Positions 1 through 8,539 are shown, counted from the first letter of the stretch. The stretch is DNA of 64,000 nt from Candidatus Gastranaerophilales bacterium (GCA_944325185.1 CALUZA010000046.1:19691-83690), one strand, 5' to 3'. A program made the numbers and translations. Notes: generated by a model from the letters alone, not told the origin.

Positions 1-1
1 G

Positions 2-820
2 ATAGAAAAAGGTGAAGACGGTAAAGAATATAAAATTCCCGACAGGGAAAAAATTGTAGCAGGCAGTTTGTCAACAATGGGAATTGATAGAGCTGTATAT
101 TTTGAAAGTATTATACCCGAAATTTTATTACCGATTTTGGAAGAAAAAGGAATAGATCCTAAAAACGTTGCTTGGGAAGATATTGGTTCTGATGAAACAG
201 GAAAATTTAATAAAATTTTCAGACAAGAAAATAATTTACCGGGAATTAGTTCAATAATGTGGTCAAGAGGGCAGACTGCACCTAAAGATAATTGGGCATA
301 TATAGGTTGTCATGATGACGCACCTTTAAGGCAATCTGTTAATAAAGATTGGGTAAGAAATAGTGATGCTTGGAATTTAGATTATCTTTCAGGGTATTTG
401 TTTTCTGACCCTTCAAGAGAATCTGAAAGATGGGAATTTAGAGAAAAAATTAAAAATAGTCCCAAGGAATTAGTTAAAGCAAAATTTGTAGACTTGTTGC
501 GTTCTGCAAAAAATATTCAAATTTCTTTTATGGATTTTTTTGGTATAAATTCGCAATATAATGTTCCGGGTGATAATTTTAATAAAGAAAACTGGACTTT
601 AAGACTTTCTGATAATTATGAAAAACAATATTATGATGATTTGATTAATAATAAAGGTTATGCTTTGAATATGCCTGAGTTATTGGCAACTGCGGTTGAG
701 GCAAAAAGAGATCTTGATTTTGTTGAAGGAAGAAAAACAAAAGAACAATCGGAAGAAGAAACTAAAGAATTGTTGGAGAAATTACATTATTACAGTGAAA
801 TTTTAAAAGAAGAAGAATGA
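2..820 (+). CDS. malQ: 4-alpha-glucanotransferase-like protein (GH77), C-terminal part, cut by window start
   Basis: The frame is open from the window edge, so the TTG at 68 is internal and the true start lies upstream. About 272 residues are visible. They match the C-terminal part of GH77 amylomaltases, which transfer alpha-1,4-glucan segments between maltodextrins. The signs are a WEDIGSDE segment (family: EDLG), then NNLPGISS (family: GLPGM), then a CHDDAPL segment at the position of the family THDND loop that carries a catalytic aspartate. Near the end come DFFGINSQYNVPG and NWTLRL, like the family DLLG...NxPGT...NWRWRL. The C-terminus is a charged helix. A GlgX-like debranching enzyme elsewhere in the window fits the same pathway. 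The assignment is from motif order only; the N-terminal barrel is not in view. Confidence 0.7.
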   Translation: MEKGEDGKEYKIPDREKIVAGSLSTMGIDRAVYFESIIPEILLPILEEKGIDPKNVAWEDIGSDETGKFNKIFRQENNLPGISSIMWSRGQTAPKDNWAYIGCHDDAPLRQSVNKDWVRNSDAWNLDYLSGYLFSDPSRESERWEFREKIKNSPKELVKAKFVDLLRSAKNIQISFMDFFGINSQYNVPGDNFNKENWTLRLSDNYEKQYYDDLINNKGYALNMPELLATAVEAKRDLDFVEGRKTKEQSEEETKELLEKLHYYSEILKEEE

Positions 821-830
821 TTTTTTAATG

Positions 831-859
831 TTGACGTCTTATTTTTACCATGATAGCAT
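831..859 (+). promoter_or_regulatory. sigma-70 type promoter for rpsU
   Basis: TTGACG (831-836), a 17-nt spacer and TAGCAT (854-859) lie between the preceding gene and rpsU. The -35 box is near consensus; the -10 box matches TATAAT at four of six positions. The start point would fall near 866. Confidence 0.45.
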
Positions 860-900
860 GATTTTACTTATATGAATATTCTCTAAAGGAGGTGAAAATA

Positions 901-1074
901 ATGCCTGAAGTAAGAGTTCGTGAAAATGAAAATATAGAATCTGCTTTAAAAAGATTCAAGAAAAAAATTCAAAAAGCGGGTATCTTATCTGAAATTAAAC
1001 GCAGAGAAAGATACGAAAAACCTTCTGTAAAAAGAAAAAGAAAATCAGAAGCTGCAAGAAAAAGAAAAGTATAG
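901..1074 (+). CDS. rpsU: 30S ribosomal protein S21
   Basis: This 57-residue, strongly basic protein is ribosomal protein S21 of the small subunit platform. The N-terminus ([19 protein letters not shown]) and the Arg/Lys-rich tail are typical of the family, and the length is normal. The ATG at 901 is chosen over an upstream GTG (892) because AAAGGAGGTG (885-894), a nearly perfect Shine-Dalgarno sequence, ends 6 nt before the ATG and overlaps the GTG. It is apparently transcribed alone: its own promoter lies upstream and a strong terminator follows. Confidence 0.97.
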   Translation: MPEVRVRENENIESALKRFKKKIQKAGILSEIKRRERYEKPSVKRKRKSEAARKRKV

Positions 1075-1080
1075 AAATAA

Positions 1081-1111
1081 AAACCGACAGAAACAACACT
1101 GTCGGTTTTTT
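1081..1111 (+). terminator. Rho-independent terminator after rpsU
   Basis: AAACCGACAG (1081-1090) pairs with CTGTCGGTTT (1099-1108) around an 8-nt loop, followed by more T residues. Confidence 0.88.
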
Positions 1112-1155
1112 ATACCTTTATGATATAATTCAATTAAGATTATTAAGGAGGTTAT

Positions 1156-1656
1156 ATGGCAAAAGATGCAAGTTTTGACATAGTTTCGGAATTTGATAAA
1201 CAAGAGCTTACAAACGCTGTTGATCAAGTAAAAAGAGAGCTTACAACAAGATTTGATTTAAAAGATTCAAATTCTGATATAACTTTAGATGATGATAAAT
1301 CAATTACCATAACTACCAAAGATGAAATGAAGTTAAAAAATATTTATGATATTTTGCAATCTAAGCTGATAAAAAGAAATCTAAGTCTTAAAATTTTAGA
1401 TCCGCAGAAAGTTGAAAATGCACTTGGAGGCAATGTCAAGCAGGAAATAAAACTTAAAAAAGGTTTAAGTGTTGAATTAGCAAAGAAAATCACAGGTTTT
1501 ATAAAAGATACAAAATTGAAAGTTCAAGCGTCAATTCAAGGTGACTCAGTCAGAGTTACCGGAAAAAGCCGAGATGATCTTCAAGATGTTATTAAGGCAA
1601 TCAGACAAAAAGAAGATCAAATTGATGCTCCTTTACAATTTACAAACTATAGGTAA
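1156..1656 (+). CDS. yajQ: YajQ family nucleotide-binding protein
   Basis: The 166-residue protein has the YajQ (UPF0234) start AKDASFDIVSEFDKQEL and the family's two-domain length. YajQ-type proteins bind nucleotides; some members bind cyclic di-GMP and act as regulators. Here the ligand is unknown. An AAGGAGG sequence lies just before the ATG. The next gene starts 9 nt after the stop, so the two are probably co-transcribed. Confidence 0.93.
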   Translation: MAKDASFDIVSEFDKQELTNAVDQVKRELTTRFDLKDSNSDITLDDDKSITITTKDEMKLKNIYDILQSKLIKRNLSLKILDPQKVENALGGNVKQEIKLKKGLSVELAKKITGFIKDTKLKVQASIQGDSVRVTGKSRDDLQDVIKAIRQKEDQIDAPLQFTNYR

Positions 1657-1664
1657 AAAATAAA

Positions 1665-2921
1665 ATGAATAACAAAGAAAAAGCATGTGAGTTAGTAGAA
1701 AATGCTCATCGTTCGCTTGAGCAAATTTTTGATGAAATTGATGAAATAGCTGAATATAATCAAAAAAAGGTGCTGGATGCTTTTTGTAAGAATAAAATAG
1801 GCGAGGAGCATTTCTACACAGTAACCGGATACGGGCATGATGATTTGGGTCGTGAGGCTTTGGATAAAACCTATGCGGATGTTTTTAATGCGGAAGCTGC
1901 AATAGTTCGTCCGCATTTTGTATCGGGGTCACATACGATTGCTTGCGCTTTGTTTGGAGTTTTAAGATATAATGATAGATTGGTTTCTATTGCAGGTGAA
2001 CCTTATGATACTATGCAACAAATAATTGGTTCAAGACCTGATTGTGATGATTTTGAAACAAGTTTGATGGGGCATGGGGTGAAATATAGCGAAGTTCCTC
2101 TCAAAAATGGACTCGATGTTGACTATGAAAATATTGAAAAGTATCTTTTGCCTGATACTAAAATGGTTTTAATTCAGCGATCCAGAGGGTATTCGTTAAG
2201 AAAGCCTTTGATGATTAATGATATTAAAAAAATAATTGAAATAGTAAAAGCAAAAAATCCTGAAATATGTTGTTTTGTCGATAATTGCTATGGGGAATTC
2301 ACTGAAAAACTTGAACCTGTTGATGTTGGGGCTGATTTAATTGCAGGCAGTCTTATAAAAAATCCGGGTGGCGGAATTGTTGAAGCCGGTGGATATATTG
2401 CAGGTAAGAAGAAATATGTTGATATGGCGGCAAGAAGACTTACTGCTCCCGGAATTGGTGCTGAGGGCGGAGCAATGCATAATCAAACAAGAGTGATTTT
2501 ACAAGGATTTTTTATGGCTCCCAGTGTTACTTCTTATGCTTTAAAAGGTGCTGTATTGTCTGCAAAGGTGTTTGAGGATATGGGTTTTAATACTTTTCCT
2601 TCTTCAAATACAAAAAGAACTGATTTAATTCAAACTATTAAATTTAATAATGAAAATGAACAACAAGCTTTTTGCACAATGATACAAAAGGCTTCACCTG
2701 TTGAAAGTTACCTTACTCCAATTCCGGACAAAGTTCCTGGATATGATTGTGATTTGTTGATGGCAGGCGGAAGTTTTATTGAAGGCTCAACTATAGAGCT
2801 GTCTGCGGATGGTCCGGTTAGAGAACCTTGGGCAATATATTTGCAAGGCGGATTAAGTTATTTTCATGTAAAAATTGCCTTAAAAGGAGTTGTAGAAGCA
2901 CTTTTGGAACATAGAAATTAA
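1665..2921 (+). CDS. Methionine gamma-lyase-like PLP enzyme (aluminium-resistance protein family)
   Basis: At 418 residues this has the full length of the PF06838 family, often annotated as aluminium resistance or methionine gamma-lyase family protein and found in Firmicutes and Cyanobacteria. It is a fold-type I pyridoxal-phosphate enzyme: the GSLIKNPGGG segment near residue 232 holds the expected Schiff-base lysine, preceded by a VDNCYGEF aspartate segment. RPHFVSGSHTI binds the cofactor phosphate side in relatives. The true substrate of this family is not firmly known. It lies 9 nt after yajQ and converges, with a 4-nt overlap, on crcB. Confidence 0.9.
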   Translation: MNNKEKACELVENAHRSLEQIFDEIDEIAEYNQKKVLDAFCKNKIGEEHFYTVTGYGHDDLGREALDKTYADVFNAEAAIVRPHFVSGSHTIACALFGVLRYNDRLVSIAGEPYDTMQQIIGSRPDCDDFETSLMGHGVKYSEVPLKNGLDVDYENIEKYLLPDTKMVLIQRSRGYSLRKPLMINDIKKIIEIVKAKNPEICCFVDNCYGEFTEKLEPVDVGADLIAGSLIKNPGGGIVEAGGYIAGKKKYVDMAARRLTAPGIGAEGGAMHNQTRVILQGFFMAPSVTSYALKGAVLSAKVFEDMGFNTFPSSNTKRTDLIQTIKFNNENEQQAFCTMIQKASPVESYLTPIPDKVPGYDCDLLMAGGSFIEGSTIELSADGPVREPWAIYLQGGLSYFHVKIALKGVVEALLEHRN

Positions 2922-3286
2922 TTTTTATTTATTAAAAAACCAAAGTATGTTGCAGACAGACCTAAAATTAGGCTTGATATTGTATAAATTGAAAAAAGCA
3001 GGTATTTTCCTTCTTTTAAAAAATTCATACCTTCAAGACTAAAGGTTGAAAAAGTTGTTAAACCGCCTAAAAGTCCTGTCATTAAGAATAAAATCATATT
3101 TTGCGGTATTTGGATTTTATGTGTAATTAAACTTGATAAAAAACCTATTAAAAAACAACCGGCAATATTTACCATAAAAGTTGCAGGATATCCGATTTGA
3201 AAATAATTTATAGAAATTTTTGTAACTATATATCTTATTGTTGCACCAATTCCGCCACCTATAAAAACAGACAAAATATTTAACAT
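2918..3286 (-). CDS. crcB: CrcB/Fluc fluoride ion channel
   Basis: The 122-residue protein has four hydrophobic segments and the Fluc signatures GGGIGATIRY near the N-terminus and GLLGGLTTFSTFSLE in the third helix. Members form dual-topology dimers that export fluoride. It is the last gene of a minus-strand operon and its start overlaps the stop of the permease gene by one base, so it is likely translated by coupling. No fluoride riboswitch was seen, since the gene lacks its own leader. Confidence 0.95.
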   Translation of the reverse strand: MLNILSVFIGGGIGATIRYIVTKISINYFQIGYPATFMVNIAGCFLIGFLSSLITHKIQIPQNMILFLMTGLLGGLTTFSTFSLEGMNFLKEGKYLLFSIYTISSLILGLSATYFGFLINKN

Positions 3287-4512
3287 TATTCATACCTCAA
3301 AGCGTCAATCGGGTTTAATAAAGAAGCTTTATAGGCAGGATAATAACCAAAGCCTATTCCAACAAGTCCCGAAAAGCCAAATGATAACAATATTGGAGCA
3401 AGTGTAATTTCAATGCTTGTTCCAAAAACTCCGCCTACAATTAGTGCTATTATTATACCTGTTACAACTCCAATTAAACCGCCAATTAATGATAAAATAA
3501 GTGCTTCAATTAAAAATTGAATTTGAATATCTATTGCTCTTGCTCCGATTGCCATACGAATACCTATTTCTTTAGTCCTTTCGGTCACTGAAACAAGCAT
3601 GATGTTCATAATGCCTATACCGCCTACAACCAGTGAAACAGAGGCGATTGAAGCAAGTAGAATTGCAAAAGTTCTTACTGTTGATTTCATTTTTTCTTGA
3701 AATTCTGCACTGTTTCTTATTTCAAAATCATTTTCCTGCAATTTTCCTAAATTATGTCTGCGTCTTAGTATTTCTTCAATGTCTTTTTCTGCTAAATTTG
3801 TATCTTCAAGAGTAGCAGCTTTTACTATTATTTGATTGACTGATCCCGGAAAATCAGTTCCAAAAACTTTTCTTTGTGCTGTTGTAATTGGAATAAAAAT
3901 AATATCATCTTGATCCATTGGGCCCATTTGTCCTTTGGATTTCAATGTTCCGATTACTTTAAAGGGCACGTTACCTATTCTTATAGTTTTATTTATTGAA
4001 TTAACATCACCAAAGAGTTCTGTTTCAACTGTTGAACCTATTATGGCTACTTTTGCCGCATTTTTATCATCATCCATAGTGAAGGCTCTACCCCTGCTTA
4101 CTTCGTAGTTTTTCACATAAAGATAGGGGGTTGTAATTCCATAAATTGTTGTTGACCAGTTTTGGTTTCCATACATTACTTGTTTTGTTGAGTTCATAAC
4201 AGGAGCTACCGCTTCAACTCCTCTTGCTGTTTTTTGTATTGCTGTTGCGTCTTTTATGCTTAGTGTCGGCTTTGTTCCCATACCCATTGAAACACCGCCT
4301 GTTTTTGCTGTAGCAGAGCGGATTGTAAGAAGGTTTGAGCCCATAGATTCCATATTTTCCTGAACTTGTTTGTTTGCTCCGGAACCTATCGCAAGCATAA
4401 TAATTACTGCCGCAACACCTATAATAATCCCCAAAGATGTTAGTGCTGAGCGCATTTTATTGACTTTAAGAGAATTTATTGCAATTTTCATTGTGGATTT
4501 AAAGTCTATCAT
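3286..4512 (-). CDS. MacB-type ABC transporter permease
   Basis: This permease has the MacB architecture: one N-terminal membrane helix (LTSLGIIIGVAAVIIMLAIGSG), a large periplasmic MacB_PCD domain, and three C-terminal helices of the FtsX domain. The ATG at 4512 is preferred over one nine codons upstream because it forms an ATGA overlap with the stop of the ATPase gene and starts the family-typical N-terminus; an AGGA lies 10 nt before it. It gives 408 residues. Working partners are the ATPase, the adaptor and the TolC protein encoded just upstream. Substrate unknown; MacAB-type pumps export macrolides, peptides or lipoprotein-like compounds. Confidence 0.92.
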   Translation of the reverse strand: MIDFKSTMKIAINSLKVNKMRSALTSLGIIIGVAAVIIMLAIGSGANKQVQENMESMGSNLLTIRSATAKTGGVSMGMGTKPTLSIKDATAIQKTARGVEAVAPVMNSTKQVMYGNQNWSTTIYGITTPYLYVKNYEVSRGRAFTMDDDKNAAKVAIIGSTVETELFGDVNSINKTIRIGNVPFKVIGTLKSKGQMGPMDQDDIIFIPITTAQRKVFGTDFPGSVNQIIVKAATLEDTNLAEKDIEEILRRRHNLGKLQENDFEIRNSAEFQEKMKSTVRTFAILLASIASVSLVVGGIGIMNIMLVSVTERTKEIGIRMAIGARAIDIQIQFLIEALILSLIGGLIGVVTGIIIALIVGGVFGTSIEITLAPILLSFGFSGLVGIGFGYYPAYKASLLNPIDALRYE

Positions 4513-5225
4513 GTTTGTCTTGTCCTTTGTTTGAGCCATTCTTCTTTAGGAAGGTCAGACACAATTTTACCGTCTTTAAATTTGATAATTCTTTTTGTAT
4601 ATTCCGCGATATCAGGTTCATGAGTTACAAGAACAACTGTTTTCCCTAAGTTTTCATTAAGGTTTACAAAAAATTCCATAACGTCAATACTTGTTTTGGT
4701 ATCCAAATTTCCTGTAGGTTCATCTGCAAGAATTAAAGGGGCATCATTAACGATTGCCCTTGCTATTGCGACCCTTTGTTGCTGACCGCCGGACATTTGC
4801 GAGGGCATATTGTTTTCTTTTTTTTCTAATCCGACAATTTTCAGAGCTTCTCTTGCCCGTTTATATCTTTCTTCTTCGGGAATTCCTTTGTAAATCATCG
4901 GCATACATACATTATCTATTGCAGATGTTCTTGAAATCAAGTTGAAACCTTGAAAAACAAAGCCTATTTTATTATTCCTTATGTCTGAAAGTTGGTTTGC
5001 ATTGAGAGAAAATACATCAACTCCTTCAAGATAATATTCGCCTGATGTTGGTTTATCTAAAGTTCCAAGCATATTCATACAGGTTGATTTACCTGAACCT
5101 GATGTTCCCATTATTGCTACAAATTCACCTGTTTCAATTGTAAAAGAAACATCATTCAATGCATGGAAGGTTTCTTCTCCCATTTGATATGTTTTTATTG
5201 CATTTTTTACTTTTATTAGTTCCAT
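4509..5225 (-). CDS. ABC transporter ATP-binding protein, MacB/LolD type
   Basis: The 238-residue ATPase has Walker A GTSGSGKST near residue 41, the signature MSGGQQQRVAIARA, Walker B LILADEPTGNLD and a switch histidine in VTHEPD. The sequence is of the LolD/MacB class, which powers mechanotransmission pumps and not classical transport. It follows the adaptor gene by 3 nt and overlaps the permease gene by 4 nt. In E. coli MacB the two domains are one protein; here they are separate, as in many other bacteria. Confidence 0.95.
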   Translation of the reverse strand: MELIKVKNAIKTYQMGEETFHALNDVSFTIETGEFVAIMGTSGSGKSTCMNMLGTLDKPTSGEYYLEGVDVFSLNANQLSDIRNNKIGFVFQGFNLISRTSAIDNVCMPMIYKGIPEEERYKRAREALKIVGLEKKENNMPSQMSGGQQQRVAIARAIVNDAPLILADEPTGNLDTKTSIDVMEFFVNLNENLGKTVVLVTHEPDIAEYTKRIIKFKDGKIVSDLPKEEWLKQRTRQT

Positions 5226-5228
5226 TTT

Positions 5229-6374
5229 TTACATTCTCGGTGGTCGCATACTTGTTTGTTTTTTTGATTTACCGCCTGTTGATGAAATAACTACTTTATC
5301 TCCTTCTTTTATTTCATTTGAAATAATTTGAGTTTTATTTTCATCCGATACTCCAAGTTCAACATTATAGCGTTTTAGTCCGCTTTTTGTTTGAATCCAT
5401 ATTCCCTGTTGTTCAAATTTTTGTGTATTATCTTCAGGAGTGAATTTCAGGGCTTTATTATCAACACATAAAGCATCTTTAACTTCGTCTGTAATTATTG
5501 AAACATTGGCTGTCATTCCCGGTATAACAAGTCCTTCTGTATTATCTACAGAAACAATTACCGTGTATGTTACAACGTTATTTGTAGTGGTTGAAGCAAG
5601 ACGAACTTGTGTAACTTTACCTTCAAAAATTCTGTCTTGATAGCCGTCAAGAGTGTATTTTGCGGTTTGTCCGACTTCAATTTTTCCGATATCAGCTTCT
5701 GAAACACTTGTTTCGATTTGCATTTTAGTTAAATCTTTGGCAACTTCAAATAATGTAGGAGTGTTAAAGCTTGCTGCAACTGTTTGTCCGACATCAACCG
5801 CTCTTGAAATAACTGTTCCATCGACAGGTGAGGTTATTTTGGAATATCTTAAATTGGTCATGTTGTTGTCTAATGTTGCTTGTGCTGCGCTAACTTCCGC
5901 TTTTGTGGCGTCAACTTCCGCTTTTGCTTGAAGATAATTTGAAAGCGCAAGTTCTACGTCATCTTTTGAAACATAATTTTTTTCATATAAATGTTTATAT
6001 CTTTGGTAGTTGTTTCTTTTATATGCAAGTGTTGAACTTGCCTTAGCATAGCTTGCTTTTGCATTTCTTAATTTCGCTTGAGATTGATCAACGTTTGCTT
6101 GAAATAAGCTTGGGTCAAGTTCTGCTAAAAGATCGCCTTGTTTAACTATGGAATTATAATCAACATATATTTTTGCAACTGTTCCTGATACTTGTGTACC
6201 AACTGCAATGGTGTTTATAGGTTTTATTGTTCCTGATGCTTCAACATATTGAACAATTGTTTCTTTTTTAATTGGTTTTGTGATGTATTTTACTGTTGTT
6301 TTCTTTAATATAAAAATGAGAGAAATTATTGCTATTAAAGAAATTATGCCTATTATTATATATCTTTTTTTCAT
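5229..6374 (-). CDS. Periplasmic adaptor of tripartite efflux pump, MacA/HlyD family
   Basis: The 381-residue protein starts with a cytoplasmic KKR and one membrane helix (about residues 5-23). A lipoyl-like half follows (VEASGTIKPINTIAVGTQVSGTV...), then a coiled-coil hairpin rich in Ala, Lys and Ser (about residues 95-165), the second lipoyl half (SPVDGTVISRAVDVGQTV) and beta-barrel domains. It bridges the inner-membrane ABC pump and the TolC channel. Its start overlaps the TolC gene stop by 4 nt. The C-terminus is a short basic tail. Confidence 0.93.
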   Translation of the reverse strand: MKKRYIIIGIISLIAIISLIFILKKTTVKYITKPIKKETIVQYVEASGTIKPINTIAVGTQVSGTVAKIYVDYNSIVKQGDLLAELDPSLFQANVDQSQAKLRNAKASYAKASSTLAYKRNNYQRYKHLYEKNYVSKDDVELALSNYLQAKAEVDATKAEVSAAQATLDNNMTNLRYSKITSPVDGTVISRAVDVGQTVAASFNTPTLFEVAKDLTKMQIETSVSEADIGKIEVGQTAKYTLDGYQDRIFEGKVTQVRLASTTTNNVVTYTVIVSVDNTEGLVIPGMTANVSIITDEVKDALCVDNKALKFTPEDNTQKFEQQGIWIQTKSGLKRYNVELGVSDENKTQIISNEIKEGDKVVISSTGGKSKKQTSMRPPRM

Positions 6375-7969
6375 CTTACCCCCATTGATTTAAGTAAGGT
6401 TTCTCTTGCTACATTATAATTAAATACTGCTTCAACAAAATTCAACTGCGAATTGTTGTAATTCGCAAGGGCATCTTGTAATTCTACATAATTGTTTAAT
6501 CCAACACTGTACCTTCCGTCTGCAAGTTCAAAGTTTTCAAGTGTTGCTTTTACTTTTGAATTCATTAAAGGAATTTTTCTTTCTAATTGGCGCATATTTA
6601 CATAATTTGTTTGAACTTCCCAGAAGATATCCGCTTTTGAAATGTTTACGTTATGAAGTGCTATATCAAGGTATGATTCGCCTTCTTTAACTTGATAGTG
6701 AATGCCGTAGGGATTAATTGAACCAAGTCCTATGCTAGCTCCAAGTTGAAGCGGGCTTGAATAGGCTGATTCGCTTTTTGTATATCCCCAAGTTAAATCA
6801 CCTGTAATTTCAGGAAGATATTGTTTTTTTATTGCTTTTAAAGATTCATTTTGAACTAAGACAAGCATTTCGTTTGATTTTAAATCAGGACGGAGTGCTA
6901 AAGCTTCATCCACCGCTTCTTTTCTTGTTAAAGTCATTGGTTTAAATTCGAAATTTTGTATTATATCACGATGTTCAATTCCAGATGACAGCATAATAAG
7001 CCCGTCAGGAGTTTTTTTGATAGTTTCTTCGGGGGGTTTGATTGATGTAAAACTTTCAACCTTTTTTCTGTAGTCAGCTTTAAGAAAACTAAAGTTTTCA
7101 GTATTTTTAACTATAAAATCAGTATCTTCTTCATAATACATTGAATTTTTTAGCGCAATTAGTGCTGTTTCCAGTACATTTTGACCTTCTACAAGTTGGA
7201 TTTTGGAATCTGTCAGATTAACTTGTGCGTTTACTACGTCGATTTTAGATTTTAAACCCTCGTCAAACATTGCTTTTGTACGTTCATAGTTTAGGGTGTT
7301 TATTCTGACGTTTTGTTCGTATATATCAAGGTTTGCAAGTGCCGATAAGACTTTATAGTAATTAATTTTAACATCATAAATGACACTTAAAACATCAAAA
7401 TCATAATCATATTGAGCAGATTGTGTATCATATTTTGCCATGTTGATTTTTGCGGTAGTTCTTCCGAAATCCCAAATCATTTCAGAAATTCCTACATTAA
7501 AACCTAAAGAGTTGTCTTGAGAATTGACTAATCTTGTCCCGTTGTTATTGTTGTGATTATAATTTACTCTGCCTGTGAGTTTTGGAGCGTAATTTGCTCT
7601 TTGTTGTCCGATACCCGATTTAGCAGCGTTAATTCTTTCTTGCGAAACACGTAAATTTGGATTGTGCGTCATGGCATATTCGACGCAATCTTCTATTGTC
7701 ATAACGGAAAGTTGGCTTAAAGGCGGTCTTTTGCCGACTCTTACTTCCGGTAATTTAATTTCTTCAATTCTGAATTGTTGTTTTTTGGTCTTTTTTTGTT
7801 TTTTATTTTGAGATTTGGTGTTTTCTTGATTTTCTACAACTGTCTTATTTTTTTTGAAGAAATTAAAAAAAGATTTTTTTGTTGTTGTTGTTTCATTTTC
7901 TTCTATTGCAAATGTGCTTTGAGCTAATATTAAAAAAGAAAGTATTATAACCGGTGCTATCTTTTTCAT
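6371..7969 (-). CDS. TolC family outer-membrane efflux protein
   Basis: The 532-residue protein begins with a signal peptide (MKKIAPVIILSFLILAQSTFA) and a Lys/Thr-rich linker, followed by two outer-membrane-efflux repeats with long amphipathic helices (TIEDCVEYAMTHNPNLRVSQ, and later TRKEAVDEALALRPDLKSN). It is the first gene of the five-gene minus-strand operon. A TATAAT box (complement of 7992-7997) and a GGGG ribosome site lie upstream. The low-complexity linker after the signal peptide is not usual for TolC. Confidence 0.92.
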   Translation of the reverse strand: MKKIAPVIILSFLILAQSTFAIEENETTTTKKSFFNFFKKNKTVVENQENTKSQNKKQKKTKKQQFRIEEIKLPEVRVGKRPPLSQLSVMTIEDCVEYAMTHNPNLRVSQERINAAKSGIGQQRANYAPKLTGRVNYNHNNNNGTRLVNSQDNSLGFNVGISEMIWDFGRTTAKINMAKYDTQSAQYDYDFDVLSVIYDVKINYYKVLSALANLDIYEQNVRINTLNYERTKAMFDEGLKSKIDVVNAQVNLTDSKIQLVEGQNVLETALIALKNSMYYEEDTDFIVKNTENFSFLKADYRKKVESFTSIKPPEETIKKTPDGLIMLSSGIEHRDIIQNFEFKPMTLTRKEAVDEALALRPDLKSNEMLVLVQNESLKAIKKQYLPEITGDLTWGYTKSESAYSSPLQLGASIGLGSINPYGIHYQVKEGESYLDIALHNVNISKADIFWEVQTNYVNMRQLERKIPLMNSKVKATLENFELADGRYSVGLNNYVELQDALANYNNSQLNFVEAVFNYNVARETLLKSMGVR

Positions 7970-8091
7970 TAAAAATCCCCTACTAAACTACATTATAATT
8001 CAAAATAGTTAAATTTCATATCATTTTATTGTTGTAGTATGTTTTTGTGTGCTTGATATTTATTTTTGTACGTTGTAAAATTGAGTTAAAT

Positions 8092-8117
8092 TGAATATTT
8101 GCGCTTGTAGCTCAGCT
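8092..8117 (+). repeat. Duplicated 5' part of tRNA-Arg with its leader, copy 1
   Basis: These 26 bases repeat exactly at 8265-8290 and 8399-8424. They cover 9 nt of leader and the first 17 nt of tRNA-Arg, up to the D arm. The identity of copies 1 and 2 continues to 8136 and 8309, into the element that follows. Neither of these two copies can make a tRNA. Confidence 0.9.
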
Positions 8118-8264
8118 AAATGCGAAGCCGGTGCGAAACGAGCTTTCTATTAGAAAGCGAGGTAAGCATTACGATTGCGATGTAGGATAATTGAACAAAC
8201 GAACGACAGCGTTAGCGGTAGTGAGTTTTGTGAAATACCCACAGGAGCTACAGGGCAAGAAAAC
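8118..8264 (+). other. Hairpin-rich repeat element at tRNA-Arg, divergent copy
   Basis: This 147-base segment lies between two copies of the tRNA-Arg 5' end. It begins with the same 19 bases as the next element (AAATGCGAAGCCGGTGCGA) and contains a perfect 7-bp hairpin, GCTTTCT/AGAAAGC (8142-8148 with 8152-8158). Near its end, CAGGAGCTA matches the neighbour element. No ORF or known RNA family was recognised. Confidence 0.6.
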
Positions 8265-8290
8265 TGAATATTTGCGCTTGTAGCTCAGCT
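8265..8290 (+). repeat. Duplicated 5' part of tRNA-Arg with its leader, copy 2
   Basis: Exact repeat of 8092-8117 and of 8399-8424, the last being the functional gene. Offsets are 173 and 134 bases. Confidence 0.9.
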
Positions 8291-8398
8291 AAATGCGAAG
8301 CCGGTGCGATAATCGATAAGGCGTTGAGCCTTAGCGTTTAAGCAGTCGATGAGCGACGTGGAAATCTTTGATTTCCTCAGGAGCTATAAGTATAAAAC
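8291..8398 (+). other. Hairpin-rich repeat element at tRNA-Arg
   Basis: This segment holds three nested or serial stems. ATCGA/TCGAT (8312-8316 with 8346-8350) encloses TAAGGC/GCCTTA with the loop GTTGA (8317-8333). After GCGACGTGG follows GGAAATC/GATTTCC (8360-8366 with 8370-8376), then CTCAGGAGC. The same order of parts, with different stem bases but the same loop and joining sequences, occurs twice after groEL. That is what a conserved RNA (or DNA) fold would look like. Confidence 0.65.
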
Positions 8399-8407
8399 TG
8401 AATATTT

Positions 8408-8481
8408 GCGCTTGTAGCTCAGCTGGATAGAGTGTTTGGCTACGAACCAAAAGGTCGGGGGTTCGAATCCCTCCAAGCGCG
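8408..8481 (+). tRNA. tRNA-Arg (anticodon ACG)
   Basis: A complete 74-nt cloverleaf: acceptor stem GCGCTTG/CAAGCGC, D arm GCTC/GAGT, anticodon stem TTTGG/CCAAA with loop CTACGAA giving anticodon ACG, and T arm GGGGG-TTCGAAT-CCCTC. The discriminator base is G, and CCA is not encoded. It reads CGN arginine codons after A34-to-inosine editing. Both ends of the gene occur as extra copies nearby. A strong terminator follows at 8486-8518. Confidence 0.95.
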
Positions 8482-8539
8482 TATTAAAAAAAGAAGCTAA
8501 AAAAATGCTTCTTTTTTTACACGACACTTGTCGGGATGC
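8471..8539 (+). repeat. tRNA-Arg 3' end plus terminator, copy 1 of a 69-bp direct repeat
   Basis: Identical to 8603-8671 (offset 132). It covers the last 11 bases of the tRNA, the terminator hairpin and 21 further bases. Confidence 0.93.
8486..8518 (+). terminator. Terminator of tRNA-Arg
   Basis: AAAAAAAGAAGC (8486-8497) and GCTTCTTTTTTT (8507-8518) form a 12-bp stem with a T tract. The same hairpin recurs inside the second repeat copy at +132. Confidence 0.85.

Noticed and set aside
4513..4539. Longer N-terminus for the MacB-type permease
   Set aside because: The internal ATG at 4512 forms an ATGA overlap with the ATPase gene and starts the family-typical sequence.
8092..8424. Three direct repeats with spacers, CRISPR-like at first sight
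   Set aside because: The repeats are the tRNA-Arg 5' end and leader, only three copies exist, and the two spacers are related to each other and to sequence after groEL. No cas genes are present.
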